Of a stretch of 64,000 nt of DNA, positions 49,594-58,158 are shown one piece after another (the first letter of the stretch is position 1; the number at the start of each line of letters is the position of its first letter). The stretch is taken from contig JAOPJY010000001.1 in the NCBI GenBank assembly GCA_025517425.1, positions 1,350,217 to 1,414,216 of the forward strand, in the 5' to 3' direction. This DNA is from Halobacteria archaeon AArc-dxtr1 (GTDB lineage Archaea > Halobacteriota > Halobacteria > Halobacteriales > Natrialbaceae). The notes under the pieces were generated by a model. It was not told the origin of the DNA. It made no database searches and saw only the letters and a list, made by a program, of their open reading frames with translations. Position numbers and translations under genes: made by a program.

Positions 49594-52038
49594 ATGAGTC
49601 GACTCCCGAGTCGCTCTGGTCTCGAGGATACCCACGATCGATCAGCGTCGGAACGTGGTTCCGACGAGGGGTGTACGCTCTGTTCGTTGCCGACGCCGTC
49701 GACCCCCATTACCGATCCGAACGTCGATGGGGAGTTCTGCTGTCAAGGCTGTCTGGCAGTGTCACAGGCTTTGGACGACGCCGCAGTCGACGAAAAAGCG
49801 GTCCGCGCTCGAACCAGCACGGACTCGCCTGGCCTAGACGAACTCGACGGCGACGACGCGTTCCTCGCGGTCGATGGAATGCACTGTTCGACCTGCGAGG
49901 CGTTCCTCGAGACGCGTGCGGAGGATGCAGATGGCGTGTTGGGTGCGGAGGCGAGCTACGCGACGGATACGCTACGCGTGGTGTACGATGCCGACGTACT
50001 GGAGACGAGCGATCTTCCCGAGTTGCTCTCGGGATATGGCTACGAGGCACGCGATCGGGCAACCGGGAAAGCGGACGAACCGCGGGACGCCGCGCTCGTC
50101 AAATTCCTCGTTGGGGGCGGACTGTTCGGGATGATGGTGATGGTGTGGTATGCGGTCTTTCTCTATCCGACCTACTTCGGCTACGAGCCACTCGCTGAGT
50201 TCGGCAGCTACGACGGCTACTATCTCGTGGTGAACATCTGGCTGATGACGTCGTTCGTCCTCTTTTATACCGGCTGGCCGATCCTCCGAGGTGCGTACGT
50301 CAGTCTCCGGGCAGGAATGCCCAACATGGATCTGCTCGTCACGCTCGCCGCGGTGGGCTCGTACGCCTACAGCACCCTCGCCATGGGGCTCGGGCGGACG
50401 GATCTGTACTTCGACGTCACGGTCGCAGTCATCCTCGTCGTCACCGCCGGCACGTACTACGAAGGGCTGATCAAGCGCCGGGCTGCGGGACTGCTATCGG
50501 ATCTCACGGCCGCCCAGGTCGAGGACGCTCGCCGGGCGAGCGATGGCGAACTGGTTTCGCTGGATGCGGTCGACCCCGGCGACAGACTGCTCGTCCAGCC
50601 CGGCGAGCGGGTCCCCCTCGACGGGGCGGTCGCCGAGGGGGCCGCAGCAGTCGACGAGTCACTGGTGACCGGAGAGTCACTCCCGGTCGAAAAGCAGTCC
50701 GGCGATCGCGTCCGCGGGGGAACGCTCGTAACGGATGCCCCCCTCGAGATCACAGTTGGCGCGGACGCCGAAAGTACCCACGATCGGCTCGTCTCCTTGC
50801 TGTGGTCGATTCAAAGTTCGCGGCCAGGAGTCCAGCGACTCGCGGACAAGCTTGCAACGATCTTCGTCCCGCTAGTCGTCGTTCTGGCAGGCGTCGCAAC
50901 GCTCGCGTTGCTCGCAACTGGGTCGAGCCTGTCGACCGCGTTTCTGGTCGGCCTCACAGTCGTGATCGTCTCCTGTCCCTGCGCACTGGGACTGGCGACG
51001 CCACTGGCGATCGCCTCGGGTGTCCAGACGGCGGCCAAACGCGGGATCGTCGTCGCCGCCGAAACGATCTTCGAGGACGCACCAGAGGTCGACGTCGTCG
51101 TCCTCGACAAGACCGGAACGCTCACCGAGGGCACGATGAGAGTCGCTGCGGTATACGTCGACAATGAAGCCGATGAGAGCCAGGACGACGCTCCCGACAC
51201 CACGGCAGTCCTTCGCCGGGCCGCGGCGGTCGAAGCGCTCTCCGAGCATCCGATCGGGGCTGCGATCGTTGAGCGGGCGCAGTCGGCAGGGGCCGAGTAC
51301 GAAACGGCAGCCGTCGAGGGGTTCGAGCGCGACGTTCGAGGTGTGAGCGCGCTCGTCGGAGGTGATCGCGTCGCTGTTGGCCACCCGGACTTTTGTCGAG
51401 AGCAGGGGCTGTCGATTCCAGCCGCCCTCGAGTCGCGGGCCGAATCCATCCGAGCCGACGGCGCCGTGCCGGTCCTCGTCGGGTGGGACGGACGCGTGCG
51501 CGGTGCGATCGCCGTCGGCGACGCCCCACGGAGTAACTGGAAGCGTGCAGTCGAGAGCCTCGCAGCCGATCACGAGGTCGTCGTTCTGACCGGCGACGAG
51601 GGAGCCGCCGTCGAAACACTGCGTGAGGCCGACGGCGTTTCGGAGGTCTTCGCAGGCGTTCCCCCCGAAGCCAAAGCCGAGACCGTCCACCGACTGCGCA
51701 GTCGCGGCGTCGTGGCGATGGTCGGCGACGGGAGCAACGACGCCCCGGCACTCGCGGCTGCCGACGTCGGCATCGCCCTCGCCAGCGGGACGGAGCTCGC
51801 GACCGACGCCGCAGACGCCGTAATCGTCGGCGACGACCTCCAGGCCGTCGCCGAGACGTTCGACTTGGCCGGAGCAACCAACCGACGTATCCGACAGAAT
51901 CTGGGCTGGGCGTTCCTCTACAACGCGATCGCGATCCCACTGGCGATTGCCGGGCTGCTCAATCCGTTGCTGGCGGCTGGGGCAATGGCAGCCAGTAGCC
52001 TGCTTGTCGTCTGTAACTCCGCACGCTCGCTTCGATAG
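49594..52038 (+). CDS. CcoI/FixI-like copper-transporting P1B-type ATPase
   Basis: This 814-residue heavy-metal ATPase has an unusual N-terminus: Cys27-x2-Cys30 and FCCQGC (Cys49, 50, 53), the metal-binding domain found in FixI/CcoI pumps, then one HMA domain (MHCSTC, Cys98 and 101). Membrane motif SCPCALG (CPC 461-463), phosphorylation DKTGTLT from Asp505, SEHPIG and GDGSNDAPALAAADVG follow. CcoI-type pumps export copper for oxidase assembly rather than for detoxification. Placement 139 bases after the small oxidase-linked gene, next to ba3 operon 2, supports that. It has no CopZ neighbour. Confidence 0.93.
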   Translation: MSRLPSRSGLEDTHDRSASERGSDEGCTLCSLPTPSTPITDPNVDGEFCCQGCLAVSQALDDAAVDEKAVRARTSTDSPGLDELDGDDAFLAVDGMHCSTCEAFLETRAEDADGVLGAEASYATDTLRVVYDADVLETSDLPELLSGYGYEARDRATGKADEPRDAALVKFLVGGGLFGMMVMVWYAVFLYPTYFGYEPLAEFGSYDGYYLVVNIWLMTSFVLFYTGWPILRGAYVSLRAGMPNMDLLVTLAAVGSYAYSTLAMGLGRTDLYFDVTVAVILVVTAGTYYEGLIKRRAAGLLSDLTAAQVEDARRASDGELVSLDAVDPGDRLLVQPGERVPLDGAVAEGAAAVDESLVTGESLPVEKQSGDRVRGGTLVTDAPLEITVGADAESTHDRLVSLLWSIQSSRPGVQRLADKLATIFVPLVVVLAGVATLALLATGSSLSTAFLVGLTVVIVSCPCALGLATPLAIASGVQTAAKRGIVVAAETIFEDAPEVDVVVLDKTGTLTEGTMRVAAVYVDNEADESQDDAPDTTAVLRRAAAVEALSEHPIGAAIVERAQSAGAEYETAAVEGFERDVRGVSALVGGDRVAVGHPDFCREQGLSIPAALESRAESIRADGAVPVLVGWDGRVRGAIAVGDAPRSNWKRAVESLAADHEVVVLTGDEGAAVETLREADGVSEVFAGVPPEAKAETVHRLRSRGVVAMVGDGSNDAPALAAADVGIALASGTELATDAADAVIVGDDLQAVAETFDLAGATNRRIRQNLGWAFLYNAIAIPLAIAGLLNPLLAAGAMAASSLLVVCNSARSLR

Positions 52039-52091
52039 CAGGCGTTCTCAGTCGTCACGGCACAGACGCAGAGCAGAACGCAGCGCGGACG

Positions 52092-53408
52092 TCACCGGTA
52101 CGCTGCGAACTCCTCGCCAAAGAGTGCAAAGTAGCCGACGCCGACTAGCCCGATCACAGTCGCGACGGTAAAGGAAAGTTCCGGGCTGGCAAAGGCCCAA
52201 AGGGCACCCCCGAGGACGCCGCTGGGGATCACGATGGCGCCCCGGAGGAGGTAGTACGAACCGGTGACGCGTCCGCCGACACCGGCTTGTGCGGGGCCGA
52301 CGATCAGCGCCTTGTGCGCCGGGAGCCCGGCAAATCGGAGGCCGGAGAACGCAAAGAGTGCGATCAGCACCCAGGCGTTCTCCGGCGCGAAGATCAGCAT
52401 GACCGGGAAGATCGCGTAGACGAGGAAGCCGAGTCCAACGACGGGCTTGAGCCCGGTTCGCTCGGCGATGGTGGCGGCCGGCGCCATCGTTAGCAGGGCG
52501 ACGAGCATCTCGACGCTCAACAGGACACCGAAGAACGCCGCCGGTGAGAGATCGACCGTCCCGACGACAGGCAGCGACAGCGAGAGCCCAATTCCCATCA
52601 CCTGGGTAATGACGAGGATGAAGAAAGCGTAGACCATCCCGTTGGCGAAGCGAACCAGCGCGTCGGCGACGAGCAGTGGACGTAAGGGCTCGGGCAGCAC
52701 CCGGAGGTCCGCGATGACCTGGCCGACTCCCTGGAACTGCTTGCCGACGGTGTCCGCATCGACCTCGTACAGCAGGTGCTGGGCGAGGGTTCCCAAAAGG
52801 GCGACGACGATGCCGAGTGCGAGCACCCACAGGAAGCCCGGCATGAGATCGTCGACGACGAGGACGGCAACGATCAGCGGGGCGAGCAGAAACGCTGTCC
52901 GGCGAAACGTCTCCGTGCTGGCGAACCCGCGTGCGAGCCGGTCCGGATCGGTGGCCTGCTTGACGATGGCGTAGTGGCCCCCGATGCCGAAGGATTTCCA
53001 GCACTGGGCCAACAGCAGGCCGACGAACACCCAGACCCACGGCTCGAGGACGAACGCGCCGAGGTCGATCGACGGGACGAACGCCGCCGCCAGCCAGATG
53101 GCGAAGCCGAACGTAGAGAGAAATCCGAAGACAGTGAGGGCGTACCGCGAACCGACACGGTCGGAGACGACCCCGCCGTAGTAGGGGTAGACGGCGCCGA
53201 TGACGTTCCCGAGCGTCGCAAACAGACCGACGACGAAGCCGCCCGCGCCGAGGTAGACGAGGTAATCCGGCAGGAATCGGTTCGTCATCTGAAATCCCAG
53301 ACTGAACGCGAACATCGCCAGCGACAGAACGAGAACGTCCCGCTCGAGCGAGAAGAACTGTCGAAACGCATCGAGTGGGGCAGCACTCTCGTTCGACTGG
53401 CTCACCAT
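52092..53408 (-). CDS. MFS transporter
   Basis: This 438-residue protein has twelve predicted helices in the major facilitator layout. The first half contains GNVIGAVYPYYGGVVSDRVGSRYALTVFGF, a variant of the G-xxx-D-R-x-G-R/K loop-2 motif (quoted segment YYGGVVSDRVGSR). A central cytoplasmic loop (DADTVGKQFQGVGQVIADLR) separates the halves. No substrate motif is clear. Copper chaperoning or drug efflux are possible; CcoA-type copper importers are also MFS, but I see no CcoA Met-rich helix motif. It converges on the copper ATPase gene, 53 bases apart. Confidence 0.88.
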   Translation of the reverse strand: MVSQSNESAAPLDAFRQFFSLERDVLVLSLAMFAFSLGFQMTNRFLPDYLVYLGAGGFVVGLFATLGNVIGAVYPYYGGVVSDRVGSRYALTVFGFLSTFGFAIWLAAAFVPSIDLGAFVLEPWVWVFVGLLLAQCWKSFGIGGHYAIVKQATDPDRLARGFASTETFRRTAFLLAPLIVAVLVVDDLMPGFLWVLALGIVVALLGTLAQHLLYEVDADTVGKQFQGVGQVIADLRVLPEPLRPLLVADALVRFANGMVYAFFILVITQVMGIGLSLSLPVVGTVDLSPAAFFGVLLSVEMLVALLTMAPAATIAERTGLKPVVGLGFLVYAIFPVMLIFAPENAWVLIALFAFSGLRFAGLPAHKALIVGPAQAGVGGRVTGSYYLLRGAIVIPSGVLGGALWAFASPELSFTVATVIGLVGVGYFALFGEEFAAYR

Positions 53409-53495
53409 AGTGCGTCTCAGTTAGCAGGCCGTAAAAGTTCCAGTGGTGGCAGCTACCGGGAACGAGAGCGACGGGAGACTCCGCGTCCGAGCCGT

Positions 53496-54017
53496 TCACT
53501 CAGCAACAGGATCGTCATCTTCGAACCGGTCGATTCGCTCGATCGTTCGGATCTGTGAGGAATCGTACGAGGAACCCATCGAGATGAGGAAGCCGATGAT
53601 CGCAGTGACGACCGCGATGGCGCCCAGCGCGACGATAGCGACCGGGAGGAGCGTCCCGGAGAGTACCTGTGCGGAGGTGAGCAACGCAATCGCCGTCACG
53701 ACTGAAACCAACAAGAGAAGTCGACCGAATCGGCCGATATCGAGGGAAGCGTTCGGCCGGTCACGAGTGCGAAACAGTTCGTTTACGACGCCAGCGTACT
53801 CGTCGTCGCCAATTGCGTTCCCCAGCGAGTGGACCGAGTGAGCGACCCACAGCCCGGCGGTGATGTTGACCAGCGCGACGAACGAGACGAGACCGATCTG
53901 GCCGCCGACGAGCAGCCCGGCCAGTATCGCGTTGACGAACGCAAGTACCATGAGCCCGTGGACGACCAGCGAACGCGTACCGAACTCCTCGAGTAGCTCA
54001 ATGTGTGCAAATCTCAT
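53496..54017 (-). CDS. Four-helix membrane protein of unknown function, copy 2
   Basis: This 173-residue protein is the paralogue of 45481-46017: same MRxAHIxLLEEFGxRSL start, HSLGNAIGDDEYAGVVNELF loop and four helices (LMVLAFVNAILAGLLVGG; SFVALVNITAGLWVAHSV; VSVVTAIALLTSAQVLSG; ALGAIAVVTAIIGFLIS). The tail, IRTIERIDRFEDDDPVAE, differs. The ATG at 54017 is chosen to match copy 1. Function unknown; the conserved loop suggests a real role. Confidence 0.75.
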   Translation of the reverse strand: MRFAHIELLEEFGTRSLVVHGLMVLAFVNAILAGLLVGGQIGLVSFVALVNITAGLWVAHSVHSLGNAIGDDEYAGVVNELFRTRDRPNASLDIGRFGRLLLLVSVVTAIALLTSAQVLSGTLLPVAIVALGAIAVVTAIIGFLISMGSSYDSSQIRTIERIDRFEDDDPVAE

Positions 54018-54193
54018 GCGTAGACAGTCGCCATTCGACGGTATACCGCTGGTCCTTACACTTGCAGCCCCGGGCGAGTCAGCACACAGACACGACAGAG
54101 CTGAAGCGACCAAACTCTCAAGTAAGGGTGCCAACAGCGGGTTTCGACGACGGATGGGAAGAATCAACTGGGGCGGGTGTCCACCGGGAGCTA

Positions 54194-54967
54194 ATGAGTA
54201 TCGCGCGGTACGACCTTGATCCCGACGTTGACAGGAAATACGTCGCTGCGCTCTATATCAGCGCGCTGGCGCTTGCGATCGCGGGAGCCTTCTTCGGATT
54301 GCTGTACGCGCTCGGGGAGTTCGGCACCTACGTTCGCTCGCTGGGGTGGGCGGCCGGCTGGTACGCGCTTGCAGTGTACGTCGCATGGTGGACCGTCTAC
54401 TACCGCTCGTCGAAGCGACCCGACCAGGCCGATCCGACGCTCACCGAGGATGCCTGCGTCGATCTGCCGGAGGGAAACGTCGTCACCCTCCGGACGTTTC
54501 TGACCTACAACACGCCCCGTGGACGGAGCTCAAACAAAGGGAAGGACCTCGCGGAGAAGGCCGCGAGAACGATCCAGACGGTCGGGGTGATCGTCGGTTT
54601 CTCGCTGCTCGTATTCTCGTTTACCCTGCAGATGCTGTACACCGAGTCGCCGGCCTACCACGAGGCACACATCTTCACGGCGGTGCTCGGCGTCCAGCTG
54701 ATCGCCATCGCGAACTTCCTGATCGCCATCGACTCACTCGACACCACGACCAACGAGTTCGACGCGTTCAGCCCGGAGATGATCCACGAGCACAGACAGA
54801 CGTTCTACGACCGCGGCATCGCCAACTACTACCGGGGGCTGTCGATTCTGGTCTTCTCGATGTTCCTGCTGACGATGATCGTACTGCCCGTCCTGACTGC
54901 GGTAGGCGTCCTCGCGTTCGCCTACTACGGCTACAACTACTGGTTCGGCTACACTGAGTATGCTTGA
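54194..54967 (+). CDS. Membrane protein of unknown function
   Basis: This 257-residue protein has two N-terminal helices (ALYISALALAIAGAFFGLL; AAGWYALAVYVAWWTVYY), a long charged loop (RPDQADPTLTEDAC to LAEKAARTIQT), two more helices (GVIVGFSLLVFSFTLQML; AVLGVQLIAIANFLIAID) and two at the end (LSILVFSMFLLTMIVLPVL; VGVLAFAYYGYNYWF). ATG at 54194 follows GGGAGC and matches the first helix placement. The stop lies within the next gene, overlapping by eight bases, so co-translation with the EamA transporter is likely. No family recognised. Confidence 0.7.
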   Translation: MSIARYDLDPDVDRKYVAALYISALALAIAGAFFGLLYALGEFGTYVRSLGWAAGWYALAVYVAWWTVYYRSSKRPDQADPTLTEDACVDLPEGNVVTLRTFLTYNTPRGRSSNKGKDLAEKAARTIQTVGVIVGFSLLVFSFTLQMLYTESPAYHEAHIFTAVLGVQLIAIANFLIAIDSLDTTTNEFDAFSPEMIHEHRQTFYDRGIANYYRGLSILVFSMFLLTMIVLPVLTAVGVLAFAYYGYNYWFGYTEYA

Positions 54968-55910
54968 GGGAGCACTCTCTGCGGTCGTCCCGCTCGCGCT
55001 GCTGGCCGGCCTCCCGCCGGAGACGTACGCCATCGCGAGCGCGTTCGCGTGGGCCTTCTCGACGCTGTTCGTCAACCGCGGCCTCTCGCGGATGCGGGCG
55101 GCCGACGGCGAGAACGATATCTTCCTGGGGCTGGCAGCGAGCCTGCTCGTCGGCTGTCTCTTCCTCACGGCGGTCACGGTCGGTCGGTTCTCGCTGTCCG
55201 ACGTCTCCCTGACGCTCGTCGCCGCCGGCGTGCTCACGTTCCCGGTCGGAACCGGCCTCTACTACTACACCGCCGAGCGCTACCGCGACCGCGCCGAGAT
55301 AGCTGCCCAGTTCTCGAAGGTCAAACCGATCTTCTCGGTGCTTATCGCGCTCGTCTTCCTTCGGGAGGCGATCAGCTCGCTGATCTGGCTGGCCCTCGGG
55401 CTGATCGTCCTCGGTGTCTCCCTACTGCTGTGGGCGACGGTTCGCAGCCAGTTCAGCCTCGTGACGGCAGTGCTGGGGCTCGCGACCGCGCTGGCCTGGT
55501 CGGCCGGCGAGGGATTCATGGCCGTCGGCGTCGAGGGGACTTCCTCGCTGCTTGCGACCTACGTCGCCATCCTGACTGGCAGTCTCGTCTACCTGCTGGC
55601 GGTGTTTCCAGTGTTTGGCTCCGGCCTGGACCCACGGGGGGCGGTCGGGGAGGGGTGGCTGTTGCCGTTCGCCGGCCACGGACTGTTGAGCTTCGGGATC
55701 GCCTACACGCTGTTTTTCACCTCGATCGGCGAGATCGGACTGGCTCGCACGGCGCTGATCACCGCGTTCTGGCCGATGCTCGCGCTCGGAATTGGCTACC
55801 TCGTGGGCCGACTCACGGGCGACGGCGTCGACGAACGGATCGCCTTCCGACACCTGTTTCTGGCGGCCGGGTTTCTCGTCGCCGGCAGCGCAATCGCAGC
55901 AGTCTACTGA
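54960..55910 (+). CDS. EamA/DMT-family transporter
   Basis: This 316-residue protein has ten helices in two EamA repeats (about 10-145 and 160-316). Segments typical of drug/metabolite transporters are AIASAFAWAFSTLFVNRGL at the start of repeat 1, AQFSKVKPIFSVLIALVFLREAIS at its end, and TALAWSAGEGFMAVG at the start of repeat 2. The cargo, probably a small metabolite, is unknown. It overlaps the preceding membrane-protein gene by eight bases. Confidence 0.9.
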   Translation: MLEGALSAVVPLALLAGLPPETYAIASAFAWAFSTLFVNRGLSRMRAADGENDIFLGLAASLLVGCLFLTAVTVGRFSLSDVSLTLVAAGVLTFPVGTGLYYYTAERYRDRAEIAAQFSKVKPIFSVLIALVFLREAISSLIWLALGLIVLGVSLLLWATVRSQFSLVTAVLGLATALAWSAGEGFMAVGVEGTSSLLATYVAILTGSLVYLLAVFPVFGSGLDPRGAVGEGWLLPFAGHGLLSFGIAYTLFFTSIGEIGLARTALITAFWPMLALGIGYLVGRLTGDGVDERIAFRHLFLAAGFLVAGSAIAAVY

Positions 55911-55968
55911 TCCACACAGTCGGATTGCCCGCCATCTTTATTGGGCCACTCTCGAAGTGATCATCAAC

Positions 55969-57528
55969 ATGTCACGAGTTCCAGGCGAGCGTGCCATCGC
56001 GACCGCCCGACGTGACGTACTGCGGGCGGCCGGCGTCGGCACCGGCGCGCTGACGCTTGGACCGACAGCCGGGATCGGCCTCGTCGGCGCGGAGAACAGC
56101 GTCGATGAGACGACCCAGACGCCGCCGCGGCTGTCGGTCGAGGGCAATCGAATCGTCACCGACGACGGCGAGGACGTGACGCTTCGCGGGCTCAACGTCA
56201 TCGACCCGAAGCGAGCGAACGGCTCGACGGCCGACCGCGGACGAACCCCAACGGAAACGATCGACCTGCTGACCGACGCGTCGGCGGGCTGGCACCCGGA
56301 CGTAATCCGGGTTCCGGTCCAGCCGATCGACATCGGGGATCACGAGGCCGGACAGGCTCCAGAGCCGATCGCGTTCACCGCGGCGCAACTGGAGAGCTAC
56401 CTCGATGAGCACCTCGACCCGGTCCTCAAGCAGTGTGCCGACGCCGGCGTCTATGCCATCGTCGACTTCCACCGCCACTGGCCGGAGGTGCAGTGGGGCG
56501 ACGATGAGGCGGGGACGATAAACGAGACGCTGCAGGCAGAGACGCTTCAGTTCTGGGAGACCGTCGCGCCGCGGTACGCCGCCGACGACCACGTGCTCTA
56601 CGAGGTGTACAACGAGCCGACCGAACCCGGGATGTGGGACTCGATCGAGGAGTCGTGGGTTCAGGACGTGTGGGAGCTCTATCTGGAGTTTATCCAGCCA
56701 GTTGTCGACGAGATCCGCACCCACACCGACACGGTCGTTCTGGTCGGCTCACCGGGATGGTCCTCGAGTCCCGAGGGAGCGCTGATCGAACCCGTGGCTG
56801 GCGAGAACGTCGGGTACACGTATCACGCCTACCCGGGCCACGAATCGAGCCAGCAGGGGGACTGGGAAGACTCCGCGATCAACGGCCAGGGCGTCGAGGC
56901 GGTCTACGAGGAGTACCCAGTGTTCGTCACCGAGTTCGGCTGGCGCGACTACGACGATAGCCTCGAAAGCGGGACGACCGCCGAATTTGGCGAGCCGTTC
57001 ATGGAGTGGCTCGAATCCCACGACTCGATCCACTGGATGGCGTGGGTGGCCGACGTCTGGTGGGAACCGGCCATGTTCCAGCCCGGCTTCGACGGCACGT
57101 GTGACGATCCGCCCTGCGAGTGGGAACTGCTCGGGCGGGACGCCGGCTCCGAGGTCGATATGGGGGAGTATCTCCGCCAGGCGCTCGAGGTGGGTGGCGT
57201 CCCCGACAACTACTGGTCGGATGAAGACGGCGATGCGGACGGTGGCGGTAGAGGCGTAGACACCGGCGAGGAGGATGAAGACGAGACCGATAGTGGCAAT
57301 GACGACGAGGATGGGTCAGAGGATTCCGTTGACGGAGGCGACGACGAGCCCGCCGACCAGCCGACCGGGAGCGGCGACCAGCCGAGCGATGACGGGAGCG
57401 GTGACGACGATTCCGACGCATCGGACGACTCCGTCCCCGGGTTCGGAATCGTTGCGACGGCTGCAGGGCTCGCCGGCGGGGCTGCGGTCGCGGCGCGGCG
57501 GCGACTGGACGGCGGCGAATCCGAGTAG
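55969..57528 (+). CDS. Secreted GH5 glycoside hydrolase with PGF-CTERM anchor
   Basis: This 519-residue cellulase-type enzyme starts with a Tat signal (ATARRDVLRAAGVGTGALTLG). The GH5 barrel spans about residues 45-400: LRGLNVIDPKR, IRVPVQPID, IVDFHRHWPE, the acid/base Glu216 in YNEPTEPG, HAYPGH and the nucleophile Glu322 in VTEFGW. A long Asp/Glu/Gly linker (about 405-485) leads to PGFG at 490-493, a helix and an Arg cluster: a PGF-CTERM archaeosortase signal, so the enzyme is cell-anchored. Substrate likely beta-1,4-glucan or mannan. Cys pair in TCDDPPCEW may form a disulfide. Confidence 0.93.
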   Translation: MSRVPGERAIATARRDVLRAAGVGTGALTLGPTAGIGLVGAENSVDETTQTPPRLSVEGNRIVTDDGEDVTLRGLNVIDPKRANGSTADRGRTPTETIDLLTDASAGWHPDVIRVPVQPIDIGDHEAGQAPEPIAFTAAQLESYLDEHLDPVLKQCADAGVYAIVDFHRHWPEVQWGDDEAGTINETLQAETLQFWETVAPRYAADDHVLYEVYNEPTEPGMWDSIEESWVQDVWELYLEFIQPVVDEIRTHTDTVVLVGSPGWSSSPEGALIEPVAGENVGYTYHAYPGHESSQQGDWEDSAINGQGVEAVYEEYPVFVTEFGWRDYDDSLESGTTAEFGEPFMEWLESHDSIHWMAWVADVWWEPAMFQPGFDGTCDDPPCEWELLGRDAGSEVDMGEYLRQALEVGGVPDNYWSDEDGDADGGGRGVDTGEEDEDETDSGNDDEDGSEDSVDGGDDEPADQPTGSGDQPSDDGSGDDDSDASDDSVPGFGIVATAAGLAGGAAVAARRRLDGGESE

Positions 57529-57600
57529 GCGGCCGCACCGTCCCGCGAGACGCTCGCCGCGACCCCCACGATTTAGTCGCCAGCCACCGACCCGTCACAC

Positions 57601-57939
57601 ATGGGCTTCGACACCGCAGCGAAGACTGACGTCGACTCGGTCGTTCCGGAGGAAGCGGGCGGCATGTGGTTCCTCAAAGATGCACTCGAGAGCGAAGAGG
57701 TCGGGTTTACCGTCCTCGAACTCGAGCCGGGCGCTGAGGGGATGGAACACGACCACAGCGACGACGATCAGGAGGAGGTCTACTACGTCGTCGAGGGATC
57801 GATCACGGTCACGGTCGCGGACGAATCGGTCGAGCTCGGCCCCGAAGAAGCGATCCGACTCGATGCCGGCGAGACGCGCCAGATCGAAAACGACGGCGAC
57901 GAGCGGGCCACGCTCGTGTTGGCGGGGGCACCGCTGTAA
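57601..57939 (+). CDS. Cupin-domain protein
   Basis: This 112-residue single-domain cupin has the metal-binding pattern EHDHSDDDQEEVYYVVEG (cupin motif 1, about residues 48-65) and motif 2 in ALRLDAGE-type IRLDAGETRQIENDG. His and Glu ligands are conserved. Reaction unknown; small cupins of this sort occur widely in haloarchaea. It is preceded by a short gap after the GH5 gene and followed by 219 bases without a gene. Confidence 0.87.
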   Translation: MGFDTAAKTDVDSVVPEEAGGMWFLKDALESEEVGFTVLELEPGAEGMEHDHSDDDQEEVYYVVEGSITVTVADESVELGPEEAIRLDAGETRQIENDGDERATLVLAGAPL

Positions 57940-58158
57940 TCGCTCCCGTGTAGGGCACCACTGTAATCGTGCCCGTGAGTGTACTACGAACCCGTGTAGG
58001 CGTCGTGCCGAGACGTCACCCGGGACAAATTGTGGTACCATCGACCACACCTAGTGTGTTTGGCCCCCCTGTTCCGTCTGCCGCCTACGACCGCGAGAAC
58101 GGGCGGTTGGGGCGGGGCTTCAACATCCTTAACCGCGCTGATGGCCACGTTCTGCGTA

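Noticed and set aside
57241-57420. Asp/Glu/Gly-rich repeats in the GH5 gene as a tandem repeat array
   Set aside because: The segment is a low-complexity acidic linker with no regular unit at the DNA level.
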